A stretch of 64,000 nt of DNA, taken from positions 124,001 to 188,000 of the forward strand of contig CASEDF010000001.1 in assembly GCA_949286705.1 (NCBI GenBank), written 5' to 3'. The notes under the pieces are model-generated. The model was not told the origin of the DNA. It saw nothing but the letters and a program-made list of their open reading frames with translations, and made no database searches. Source of the DNA: an uncultured bacterium. Its GTDB lineage: Bacteria; Cyanobacteriota; Vampirovibrionia; Gastranaerophilales; Gastranaerophilaceae. This document shows, piece by piece, positions 44,778 through 52,291 of this stretch; positions within the stretch are counted from its first letter, which is position 1, and each line of letters starts with the position of its first letter. A program made the position numbers and the translations under genes.

Positions 44778-45062
44778 ATCCGATTTCTCCTTTTTTACTC
44801 ACATTCTCTTAATAATACTTTTTCCTATTTTCAAGATTTTCATCTATACATTTAAAAAGTATTTTCATATTTAAAAATTGCGCAATTGTTATATACTATT
44901 TACATATTGTTACAATTGTTTACATTTTAAAAAAATAAAAAGTCCCGTTGCATAAGGGTTTTCAAAAATTTAAGCTATAACTAGCCATATGGGTAATAGA
45001 TTATTGGGGAATATTTGTTAGTATAAAAATATGAAGATATATTATTAAGAAAAGGAGAAGTT

Positions 45063-45308
45063 ATGATTGAAGAAAATAAAATATTAACTGATAGAGAAAT
45101 TGAAGTTTTGTATTATATGACAAAAAGTTTAACTAATAGAGAGATAGCTGCAATACTTGATATTACGCATCATACAGTTAAGGCTCATATAAGTGCGATA
45201 TTGAGAAAGCTTGAGTGTAAAAACAGAACAGAAGTTGCATTATACGCGGTTCAGCATAATTTATTTGATAATTTGTTTACTCATCGTCCAGACTTAGAAC
45301 AGCCATAA
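45063..45308 (+). CDS. LuxR/GerE-type helix-turn-helix protein
   Basis: An 81-residue stand-alone DNA-binding domain: [55 protein letters not shown]. All LuxR_C hallmarks are present, but there is no receiver or ligand domain. AAGGAG precedes the ATG. The start is about 285 bp from the nearest gene in a quiet AT-rich gap. The 3' end overlaps convergent lepA by 32 bp. It could be the output of the orphan kinases only through a separate receiver, so targets are unknown. Confidence 0.9.
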   Translation: MIEENKILTDREIEVLYYMTKSLTNREIAAILDITHHTVKAHISAILRKLECKNRTEVALYAVQHNLFDNLFTHRPDLEQP

Positions 45309-47079
45309 ATGCTTCTTGCGGAACTTCTACCCGTCCGATAGATTTCATGCGTTTTTTACCTTTTTTCTGTTTTTCCAGAAGTTTGCGTTTACGTGAAATG
45401 TCGCCGCCGTAGCATTTATCAAGAACATTTTTGCGCATGGCTTTGATATTTGTTCGGGCAATTACGCGTCCGCCAATTGCAGCCTGTACCGGTACTTCAA
45501 ATAATTGGCGCGGAATAATTTCTTTTAATTTAGCTGTTAATTTTTGACCTATATAAAAAGCATTGTCTTCATGACAGATAACGGAAAGTGCGTCAACAAC
45601 TTCACCCGCAAGCATAATATCAAGTTTTACAAGTTTTGAACGTTTGTAATCTTTAAATTCGTAATCCATGCTTGCATAACCTTTTGAGCGGGATTTCAGC
45701 TGGTCATAAAAATCAGTGATAACTTCGCTCAACGGGATTTCATATTCAAGACTTGCCCTGACCTTATCAAGATATGACATATTAATAAAAATTCCGCGTT
45801 TTGATTGCGCCAGATCCATTAAGGTCCCGACGTAGTCATTCGGCGTAATTATCTGAACTTTTACGTAAGGTTCTTCAATATAATCTCTGTACTGCGGTGC
45901 CGGAAGATTCGCGGGGTTGTCGATTTCAACCATTTCTCCGTTTGTTTTGTAAACATGATAAACAACCGATGGTGCGGTTGTTACAAGTGAAAGGTTGTAT
46001 TCGCGTTCAAGCCTTTCTTGTGCGATTTCCATATGCAGCATCCCTAAAAAACCGCATCTGAACCCGAATCCCAGTGCGCTGGAGGTTTCCGGTTCAAAGG
46101 TTATGCTGCTGTCATTGAGTTTTAATTTTTCAAGCGCTTCTTTCAGGTTGTGGTAATCGTCGTTATCTACCGGATACATACCGGAAAATACCATAGGCAG
46201 TGCTTCTTTGTACCCCGGTAAAGGTTCTTTTGCAGGTTTTTCAACGCTCGTGATTGTGTCACCGACAAATCGGGTTAATTCTTTTATTGAACCTGCAAAA
46301 TATCCTACATCACCGCATACAAGTTCATTTACCTGCACCCGTGTCGGTGTCAGGTAGCCGAGTTCTACTATTTCGTATTCTTTGCCGGATGCCATAAATT
46401 TGACTTTTTCATTAAGTTTCATTTTGCCGTCAATAATTTTGAAAAAGCAAAGGGTTCCGAGATACTGATCATACGCGCTGTCAAAAACAAGCGCTCTTAA
46501 CGGTTTATCTGATGTGTCAACAGGCGGCGGAATAAAATCAACAACCGCTTCCAGAACGTCTTCAATTCCGATTCCGGCTTTTGCGCTTACAGGAATTGCC
46601 ATTGAGGCATCAATTCCCAAGACTTCTTCAATTTCTTGTTTTACGCGTTCCACATCTGCTGACGGCAAATCAATTTTGTTTATAACAGGGATAATTTCCA
46701 GATTTTGTTCAATTGCAAGGTATACATTTGCCAGTGTTTGCGCTTCAACACCTTGAGTCGCATCAACAATTAAAAGTGCACCTTCACATGCCGCAAGTGA
46801 TCTTGAAACTTCATAGGAAAAATCAACATGCCCGGGAGTATCAATCAAGTTCAAGATATAATCTTTACCGCTTTTGGATTTGTAATTCATTCGAGCGGCA
46901 TTCAGCTTAATTGTAATACCGCGTTCGCGTTCAATATCCATTGAATCCAGAAGCTGATCCTGCATGTCGCGCTCTGCAACCGTGCCGGTATATTCCAGCA
47001 ATCTGTCCGCCAATGTTGACTTGCCGTGGTCTATATGTGCAATTATACAAAAATTTCTTACGTTTTCCCTGTACTTCAT
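45277..47079 (-). CDS. lepA: Elongation factor 4 (LepA)
   Basis: A 600-residue ribosome-binding GTPase that back-translocates stalled ribosomes. The G domain shows [33 protein letters not shown] and NKIDLPSAD. Domains II and III follow, then the LepA-specific C-terminal domain with [12 protein letters not shown] and the Lys/Arg tail of [19 protein letters not shown] type. Typical length. It is preceded by no operon partner except the small gene at 47117. Confidence 0.98.
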   Translation of the reverse strand: MKYRENVRNFCIIAHIDHGKSTLADRLLEYTGTVAERDMQDQLLDSMDIERERGITIKLNAARMNYKSKSGKDYILNLIDTPGHVDFSYEVSRSLAACEGALLIVDATQGVEAQTLANVYLAIEQNLEIIPVINKIDLPSADVERVKQEIEEVLGIDASMAIPVSAKAGIGIEDVLEAVVDFIPPPVDTSDKPLRALVFDSAYDQYLGTLCFFKIIDGKMKLNEKVKFMASGKEYEIVELGYLTPTRVQVNELVCGDVGYFAGSIKELTRFVGDTITSVEKPAKEPLPGYKEALPMVFSGMYPVDNDDYHNLKEALEKLKLNDSSITFEPETSSALGFGFRCGFLGMLHMEIAQERLEREYNLSLVTTAPSVVYHVYKTNGEMVEIDNPANLPAPQYRDYIEEPYVKVQIITPNDYVGTLMDLAQSKRGIFINMSYLDKVRASLEYEIPLSEVITDFYDQLKSRSKGYASMDYEFKDYKRSKLVKLDIMLAGEVVDALSVICHEDNAFYIGQKLTAKLKEIIPRQLFEVPVQAAIGGRVIARTNIKAMRKNVLDKCYGGDISRKRKLLEKQKKGKKRMKSIGRVEVPQEAFMAVLSLDDE

Positions 47080-47116
47080 ATCTTCAATTATATAGGAAAA
47101 ACAAAGAACTTCAATA

Positions 47117-47317
47117 TTATTGCTTTATTTCTATGCTGAATTCGTCAATGTCTTCGTAAATCTGTGTGGTTTTTTCAACAATCGTATTGATAAGTGTCAG
47201 TGCATAATAAGGTTTTTCATCTTTTTGCATACAATTTTCCAATACATCTGCAGCACAGCTTTGCAGCTCATTGATTTCTCCGATTTTCAACAGCCATTCT
47301 TCAATTTTATTCTTCAT
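47117..47317 (-). CDS. Small helical hypothetical protein
   Basis: A 66-residue acidic helical protein ([26 protein letters not shown]) with an AGAGGAA ribosome site, 37 bp upstream of lepA on the same strand. There is no known family. It could be lepA-linked only by position. Confidence 0.55.
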   Translation of the reverse strand: MKNKIEEWLLKIGEINELQSCAADVLENCMQKDEKPYYALTLINTIVEKTTQIYEDIDEFSIEIKQ

Positions 47318-47478
47318 AATAATTCCTCTTTTTTATTTTAACCTGTTTTTTATTTTTTGTCAAGTGGGCTGAATAATTAAATTTTAATATTACATTGTAT
47401 GGTTAAATATAAGATTAGAATTAAGCATAAATCCATAATATTATATTGTCAAGTTAAATGTAAGAGTGAATGTCAGTC

Positions 47479-47646
47479 ATGGATAGAAAACTTATAAGAA
47501 ACGGTAACGGTTGGGCTTTAACACTGAATAAAACAATATTGAATCTTTTGAAGATTACACCTGAAACGGATTTGGTGGAATATACCATAGAAGGTGACAA
47601 ACTTATTATCACGAAAAGCCCGAATAAAAGAGCGGATAAAAAATAA
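47479..47646 (+). CDS. AbrB/MazE-type small DNA-binding protein (orphan antitoxin-like)
   Basis: A 55-residue frame not covered by longer ORFs: MDRKLIRNGNGWALTLNKTI, then LKITPETDLVEYTIEGDKLIITK. This is the swapped-hairpin AbrB/SpoVT/MazE fold (R.GNG....L.K..L..L.I..ET.....EGD..II). Such proteins are transcription regulators or antitoxins. No toxin gene adjoins it: bioD is next and lepA is divergent upstream. It could regulate a gene elsewhere or be a lone antitoxin. Confidence 0.75.
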   Translation: MDRKLIRNGNGWALTLNKTILNLLKITPETDLVEYTIEGDKLIITKSPNKRADKK

Positions 47647-47709
47647 ATTTGTTTATAACATTTGTTAAAACCTGCATTGTAAAAGTTTATTTTATGCTAG
47701 TATAAAACT

Positions 47710-48429
47710 ATGTTAGAGTTATTTGTATCCGGAGCGGAGAAAAACAGCGGCAAAACATTTATCACGGCAGGACTTGCTGCGACTATGCAGAGTCTCGGAT
47801 ACTCTACATGTGTTTACAAACCGGTTCAGACGGGCGCGATTGAAAAGAGCGGGTTTATTCAGGCGCCGGATTTGGCTTTTGTTAAATTTATCGATCCTTA
47901 TATAAAAACTTATTTTTCATATCTTTTGAAAAATGAAGCTATACCTTTGATTGCAGCGGAACTTGAACATACATATATTAATAAAGACGTAATTTTTCAG
48001 GATTTTGCAAGTATTAAGCGTGAATTTGAATGCACGCTAATTGACGGGACAATGGGGCTTGCTACACCTCTGGCGGATAAATTTTTAGAACAGGATCTGG
48101 TAAAAATGCTTGAGGTGCCTGTGCTGTTGGTAGTTTCTCCGAGTGAAAATTCCGTGAATAACACACTTGCAAATATTAATCAGGCTGTTGCATCAGGTGT
48201 GAAAATCCGCGGTGTTATTATAAACGACTGCCAGGAAGTTATTCATGACCTGAATATAAAATCAATGCCAAAATTAATTGAAAAATATACGGATACAAAG
48301 ATTTTGGGTGTTATGCCCCATATTGAAAATTTGAAAAAAATTAACCCGAATGATTTGATATCAAATGTTTTGACGGGAATTGACATTGAAAGCGTTTTTG
48401 ATGTCAAAATTGCAAAACTTGAGCTATAA
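47710..48429 (+). CDS. bioD: Dethiobiotin synthetase
   Basis: A 239-residue P-loop carboxylase-like enzyme of biotin synthesis (7,8-diaminopelargonate plus CO2 to dethiobiotin). Motifs are FVSGAEKNSGKTFITAGLA (P-loop), CVYKPVQTGA, LIDGTMGLATPLA and the C-terminal adenine-binding GVIINDCQE. No other bio genes are in the window. The isolated position suggests a scattered or incomplete pathway. Its 3' end overlaps the convergent gene by 6 bp. Confidence 0.88.
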   Translation: MLELFVSGAEKNSGKTFITAGLAATMQSLGYSTCVYKPVQTGAIEKSGFIQAPDLAFVKFIDPYIKTYFSYLLKNEAIPLIAAELEHTYINKDVIFQDFASIKREFECTLIDGTMGLATPLADKFLEQDLVKMLEVPVLLVVSPSENSVNNTLANINQAVASGVKIRGVIINDCQEVIHDLNIKSMPKLIEKYTDTKILGVMPHIENLKKINPNDLISNVLTGIDIESVFDVKIAKLEL

Positions 48430-48933
48430 AATTTCTTCTCCGAATTCAACAGAGGGTTTGTGTTCTTTTAAGATTTTGTCAATTTCATCACGTGCTTCAA
48501 GTTTTGAAGAGAGTTCTTTTTTTTCAAGATTATATTTTTTGCAGAGTTTTTCGTAATAATATAACTGTTTTTTTGTCGGGGATTCTTTTGACATTTTGAC
48601 CTGACGCAAAAATTCGCGTTTTTTCTTTTCAAATTCTTTTTGTGCCTGAATTAAAGGCTTCTGTGATTTTTTATAATCATAATATTTTCTGCATTCTTTT
48701 AAATATTTTTCCGTATCTTTTAAAAACTGTTCATCGTCAAGCAGATTTTCCAAAAATTCAAAGCGGGAGTTGTTGATTTCAAGATAATATTTTTCATCCT
48801 CAATAAATTTTTGCATAATTTCATCAACAGATAATTCAGGTGATTTTTTCACTAATGCACGCAAAAAATTACACAGAGCAGCTTTTTGTGTTTTTGAAAA
48901 ATCAAGATATATCTGCTTTTTAATCTCGTACAT
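48424..48933 (-). CDS. Coiled-coil hypothetical protein
   Basis: A 169-residue, strongly charged, mostly helical protein (KEFEKKKREFLRQVKMSKESPTKKQLYYYEKLCKKYNL). No signal or family. The tail region KKQLYYYEKLCKKYNL resembles a short helix-hairpin seen in varied phage and regulatory proteins, which is not diagnostic. Codon use matches the neighbours. Confidence 0.55.
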   Translation of the reverse strand: MYEIKKQIYLDFSKTQKAALCNFLRALVKKSPELSVDEIMQKFIEDEKYYLEINNSRFEFLENLLDDEQFLKDTEKYLKECRKYYDYKKSQKPLIQAQKEFEKKKREFLRQVKMSKESPTKKQLYYYEKLCKKYNLEKKELSSKLEARDEIDKILKEHKPSVEFGEEIL

Positions 48934-49325
48934 ACAACTACCTTAAAAAAGTATAACGAAGTATAACTTTCAGAATTTCGCAAACCGGCGGATCATTCTG
49001 CCCCCGTGCGGTCCTCATAAAACCGTGCGCATATTCCTAACGCGTGAACAAATCTTTGACCGAAAATTTGTGTGTTAATTCAGACTTGCCAAATTTCAAC
49101 AACTTTCTAACAATAGGATTTGTCTGGCGAGACAAACGAATTTGTTCAGAAACTTCATTACCTCTCGTCTCTTGAGAATTTGATATTACTCTTAAGTTTT
49201 GTTCGTTTCTCTCATCCATAACGTAATTATACCTCGTTATACTTTATTAAAGAAATTTGTTAAGATGAAATTGCTTTAAAAGTATATAAACTTTATATAT
49301 TGTTACAATTGTGATTATTGATACA
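48934..49325. other. Gene-poor accessory region with palindromes
   Basis: No convincing gene. Around 48985-49040 the base composition rises. On the minus strand the stretch reads GCACGGTTTTATGAGG, which recalls the conserved tail of group II intron maturase regions, but no intron is visible. A TTTGTCT/AGACAAA palindrome lies at 49119-49136. A 60-codon frame at 49037-49219 (minus) covers it and could be a chance or relic frame. Confidence 0.4.
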
Positions 49326-49402
49326 TGTTATATTATTATTGTTTTGAAACAATAGCGGAGCCGTAGGCGGGAGCGTCGTTGAAAAACAATAATAATATAA
49401 CA
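49326..49402. repeat. Perfect 20-bp inverted repeat with 37-bp loop
   Basis: TGTTATATTATTATTGTTTT (49326-49345) and its exact complement (49383-49402) flank a GC-richer loop (GCGGAGCCGTAGGCGGGAGCG). It ends five bases before the -35 box of the antisense RNA promoter at 49408. It could be a miniature mobile element relic, or a structured RNA or terminator for the minus-strand transcript. Confidence 0.8.
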
Positions 49403-49407
49403 ATCTA

Positions 49408-49435
49408 TTGACTTTGGCTCAAAATACGTTATAAT
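49408..49435 (+). promoter_or_regulatory. Promoter of the candidate antitoxin RNA
   Basis: TTGACT (49408-49413), 16 bp, TATAAT (49430-49435); the expected transcription start is near 49442. Confidence 0.75.
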
Positions 49436-49441
49436 GTATGT

Positions 49442-49544
49442 ATAGGGAAAAGCCCTAAAGGGTGTCATCCTTTAGAGCTTTCATAACTCCCTATGAATTC
49501 AGGATTAAAAGTTCCAGTATCTCCAGTGCTGGAACTTTTGTTTT
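49442..49544 (+). ncRNA. Candidate antitoxin RNA, antisense to the 33-codon ORF
   Basis: About 103 nt between a near-consensus promoter and a Rho-independent terminator. The RNA folds well: an outer stem ATAGGGA (49442-49448) with TCCCTAT (49488-49494). Inside it AAAGC (49449-49453) pairs with GCTTT (49477-49481) and CTAAAGG (49455-49461) with CCTTTAG (49469-49475). The terminator stem is AAAAGTTCCAG (49507-49517) with CTGGAACTTTT (49529-49539), followed by GTTTT. The 3' half is complementary to codons 17-33 and the trailer of the ORF on the other strand, as in TxpA/RatA-type systems. Confidence 0.7.
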
Positions 49545-49592
49545 GTACTTATAGATAAGAAAATCAATAAGTACAATTAAGCCCATCTTCAT
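49491..49592 (-). CDS. Candidate type I toxin: 33-residue hydrophobic peptide
   Basis: ATG 49592 is preceded, seven bases away, by AAAGGAGGTG, a complete complement of the 16S rRNA tail and the strongest ribosome site in the window. The peptide starts MKMGLIVLIDFLIYKYK and continues with a second hydrophobic helix (ALEILELLIL). The promoter is TTGACA, 17 bp, TATAAT (49693-49665). The 5' leader contains ACCTCC, able to pair with the ribosome site. An antisense RNA covers its 3' half. Short membrane-active peptides with these controls are type I toxins; no homologue is recognised by eye, so toxicity is inferred. Confidence 0.6.
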   Translation of the reverse strand: MKMGLIVLIDFLIYKYKTKVPALEILELLILNS

Positions 49593-49597
49593 AGTTT

Positions 49598-49646
49598 CAC
49601 CTCCTTTCCGCTTTAGTCCCATAACAAGTCTGTGTCGGCGGAGGTT
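49598..49646 (-). promoter_or_regulatory. Leader hairpin masking the toxin ribosome site
   Basis: On the mRNA strand ACCTCC (from 49645 downward) can pair with GGAGGT (49604-49599), extended by CCG with CGG across a small bulge. This would hide the AGGAGG of the candidate toxin, as in other type I toxin mRNAs. Confidence 0.55.
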
Positions 49647-49664
49647 TTGGAGTTCCCTGATATT

Positions 49665-49693
49665 ATTATATAGTTATATATTAATTATGTCAA
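49665..49693 (-). promoter_or_regulatory. Consensus promoter of the candidate toxin gene
   Basis: TTGACA (49693-49688), exactly 17 bp, TATAAT (49670-49665). A start near 49658 gives a leader of about 65 nt before ATG 49592. Confidence 0.85.
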
Positions 49694-49768
49694 CAAAAAC
49701 AGGAAATATTATTAATAAATTAGGTTTTATGTTCTTGACTAAGTTGTAAATTATAGGATAATTAATTT

Positions 49769-49987
49769 ATGAAAGACAATAAAGAATTTATTATTAAGCT
49801 TGGCAATAGAATAAAGACCTTAAGAACATCAAGGAAATTAACGCTTGAAGCTTTTTGTTATTTAAACGGTCTGGAGCCGTCAACGATTATGAGAATTGAA
49901 AAAGCGCAGACTACGGCTAAAATTACAACGTTGCTGAAAATTGCTCAAGGTTTTGATTTGACGCTTTTGGAGTTATTGGATTTTTAG
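49769..49987 (+). CDS. XRE-family helix-turn-helix regulator
   Basis: A 72-residue single-domain regulator: KLGNRIKTLRTSRKLTLEAF, then GLEPSTIMRIEKAQTTAKITTLLKIAQ, ending LLELLDF. It is divergent from the candidate toxin gene. Its own promoter TTGACT (49735-49740), 16 bp, GATAAT (49757-49762) places the start of transcription near the ATG itself, so the mRNA may be leaderless. It could regulate the neighbouring toxin promoter, the same arrangement as the XRE/tiny ORF pair at 18.3-18.7 kb. Confidence 0.88.
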   Translation: MKDNKEFIIKLGNRIKTLRTSRKLTLEAFCYLNGLEPSTIMRIEKAQTTAKITTLLKIAQGFDLTLLELLDF

Positions 49988-50027
49988 TAATATTCAAAAT
50001 AACTTATTTTAGTGTTATAAATAGATT

Positions 50028-50861
50028 ATGACTATTCAGGAGATTGTAAAAATTTTGACCGATGCGGGGATTGAGCCTAATGAGGCGAATGTTGAGGTTA
50101 AAATGCTTATTGAGCATTTTGCCGGATTTGGCGTAAAAGATATTCTTATGGGTAAAAAGCTTGACCCTCAAAAGCTTGAACTTGTTAAAGAAAAGGCTGA
50201 ACTGCGTGCCAGAACACGCCAGCCTGTTCAGCATATCATAGGGTTTGCGGATTTTATGGGGGAAAAATTTATTGTTAATAAAAATGTTTTAATCCCCCGT
50301 GATGAAACGGAAATTCTTGTCAGAAAAGCGGTTGAAATTATTAATGAAAATAATTTTCAAATAGCGCTTGATGTCGGAACAGGCACGGGCTGTATTGCAT
50401 GTATGATTGCAAAACTTACCGGTTGTCAGGTAATCGGGCTTGATATATCCAATGAAGCTCTGAATACTGCGCTTGATAACGCATCAAGGTTGAATTTATT
50501 TAATAAGGCGATTTTTAGAAAGTCGGATATTTTTTCTAATGTAAAACCCGGTGAAAGCTTTGATATAATTGTTTCCAACCCGCCGTATATTCCGCCTTGC
50601 GAAAAAAATAATATCCAGCCGGAGGTTAAATTTGACCCGGAAATGGCACTTTTTACCGAAGATGCAAAAGGTCTGGAATTTTATGAAAAAATTACAAAAA
50701 ATGCGCCTCAAATTTTGAATAAGGGCGGATATCTTTTGTTTGAACTTGGTATAGGACAGGCTGAAGATGTCCGAAAAATTATGGAATCTGCCGGATTTAG
50801 CCAGATAGAAATTATTAAAGACCTTGCAGATATTGACCGTGTAATTTGGGGCAGAATTTAA
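50028..50861 (+). CDS. prmC: Release-factor glutamine methyltransferase PrmC (HemK)
   Basis: A 277-residue SAM-dependent enzyme that methylates the GGQ glutamine of RF1 and RF2. The N-terminal helical domain is followed by RQPVQHIIGFADFMGEKF, the SAM loop ALDVGTGTGCIACMIAKL and the catalytic NPPY motif (VSNPPYIPPCE). GLEFYEKI and GGYLLFELGIGQ close the fold. It is not next to prfA as is common. The stop shares TTAA with the convergent kinase gene. Confidence 0.95.
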   Translation: MTIQEIVKILTDAGIEPNEANVEVKMLIEHFAGFGVKDILMGKKLDPQKLELVKEKAELRARTRQPVQHIIGFADFMGEKFIVNKNVLIPRDETEILVRKAVEIINENNFQIALDVGTGTGCIACMIAKLTGCQVIGLDISNEALNTALDNASRLNLFNKAIFRKSDIFSNVKPGESFDIIVSNPPYIPPCEKNNIQPEVKFDPEMALFTEDAKGLEFYEKITKNAPQILNKGGYLLFELGIGQAEDVRKIMESAGFSQIEIIKDLADIDRVIWGRI

Positions 50862-51637
50862 ACACAATTTTCATAGTAGAATTTTCCGACGGCTTCTTTA
50901 GGTATTTCAAAACCTAAAACGTTTGTCTGGTTTATTGAACTTTCCGCGATTATTCTGCCGTTATGTTTTTCAATTATTTTATTAACAAGAAAAAGACCGA
51001 TGCCTGTTCCTATTTTGTCATATTTTTCCGTGTAATATGTGTGAAATTGGAATTCTTTTCTCATTTTTTCAGGGTTTATATAACCGCTGTGGCTTTCAAA
51101 TTTTACGGAAAAATTGTTGTTTTTTTCTTCTAAGTAAATTTTTATTATTGAGTTTTTAAATGCCGTATTAAGTGTATGAAATAAAATAGTCTGGATTACT
51201 TTTGTTAAACGTATTACATCACCTGAAATTATAGGGTTTTTAATTTCTGGTATAACTACTATTTTTATATTGTTTTCGGTTAAATATTTATTGGTCTTTT
51301 TAATAGTATTTTCAATTATTTGCATAATATTAAAATGAGAATAATTAAGTTCAAGTTCTTCTATGTCAAATTTGTATGTTGAAATTAATGTGGCGACCAT
51401 TGTGTACATATAGTTGCAGGATTCAAGAGTCAAATTCAGCATTTCGGATTGTTCATAGTTTAATTTACCGAATTGACCGTTAATCATCATATCCAATACT
51501 CTTATTTGTGCTAAAATCGGCGTTTTTAAATCATGTGTCAAGATTTCTACAAAACTTTTTTTTAAATTTTCTAAATCTTTGTTATTAATTATTTCGGTGC
51601 AAAAATTAGCACAATTGCCTTGTGTATCTTTAAACAT
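50858..51637 (-). CDS. Soluble orphan histidine kinase with weak N-box
   Basis: A 259-residue kinase with H-box EILTHDLKTPILAQ (H35) and the ATP-binding GTGIGLFLVNKIIEKHNGRI. The usual N-box (N..NA..F) reads ILFHTLNTAFKNS, so ATP binding could be weakened. No membrane segment or sensor domain and no adjacent response regulator. It is built like the kinase at 39668-40378, and both may receive signals through partner proteins. Confidence 0.82.
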   Translation of the reverse strand: MFKDTQGNCANFCTEIINNKDLENLKKSFVEILTHDLKTPILAQIRVLDMMINGQFGKLNYEQSEMLNLTLESCNYMYTMVATLISTYKFDIEELELNYSHFNIMQIIENTIKKTNKYLTENNIKIVVIPEIKNPIISGDVIRLTKVIQTILFHTLNTAFKNSIIKIYLEEKNNNFSVKFESHSGYINPEKMRKEFQFHTYYTEKYDKIGTGIGLFLVNKIIEKHNGRIIAESSINQTNVLGFEIPKEAVGKFYYENCV

Positions 51638-51760
51638 AAATCCGCCTTTCTGAAAGTATAATCATTTTATCCGACAGCATGGCAAAACTGTATTGCCCGA
51701 TTGGATATAAATATTCACTTAGTTGAAAAATTTTTTATTTGGATATGTTATTATTAGTTT

Positions 51761-52291
51761 ATGAAAATTTTTTATCTTGACATAAATGAATACTCCGTGG
51801 ACATAGATTTTTTAAAAAGCTTTGGCGACAGAAAATTTCTTTCCGAGAAAAAGGAAATACAGCACTGTTACGGGAGATTTTTAGTCAAAACAGCAGCAAA
51901 AGAGTTTTTTATGCTTAATGACACTGAAATTGTAATTGTTAATAAAAAACCGCGATTTAAAAACAGTGAACTTCATTTTAGTATTTCACACTCAAATAAT
52001 ATTGTAATGGCGGCTTTTGATGAAAATCCGGTAGGCTTGGATATAGAATTTATGAAAGAAAGAAATTTTAAAGAAATTTTTGAAAGATATAATTATAAAG
52101 GTAAAAATATTTCTAAAGAATTGTTTTACAAGTTTTGGACGGAATATGAAGCGGATATCAAGCTTCAAGGTTCACCAAAAACAAAAATAACTTTTCCTTT
52201 TAAAGATAATTTTATGGTTACCGTTGCCGGAAATTTTGATGAAAATTATCAAATTTATGAATTTTCAAAGACAGGTTTTAACTGTGTCTAA
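51761..52291 (+). CDS. 4'-phosphopantetheinyl transferase (Sfp/AcpT-type)
   Basis: A 176-residue enzyme that transfers the phosphopantetheine arm of CoA to a carrier-protein serine. The superfamily motifs are VGLDIEFM (Mg-binding Asp and Glu, about 91-98) and FWTEYEADIKL (W-(S/T)-x-x-E-A-x-x-K, about 125-136), with LHFSISHS before the first. It is shorter than Sfp (about 220). No polyketide or peptide synthetase is nearby, so the target may be the fatty-acid carrier protein or one encoded elsewhere. Confidence 0.85.
   Translation: MKIFYLDINEYSVDIDFLKSFGDRKFLSEKKEIQHCYGRFLVKTAAKEFFMLNDTEIVIVNKKPRFKNSELHFSISHSNNIVMAAFDENPVGLDIEFMKERNFKEIFERYNYKGKNISKELFYKFWTEYEADIKLQGSPKTKITFPFKDNFMVTVAGNFDENYQIYEFSKTGFNCV

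Noticed and set aside
49037-49219. 60-codon frame on the minus strand
   Set aside because: It contains a palindrome (TTTGTCT/AGACAAA), has no ribosome site and no recognisable domain; it may be a relic.
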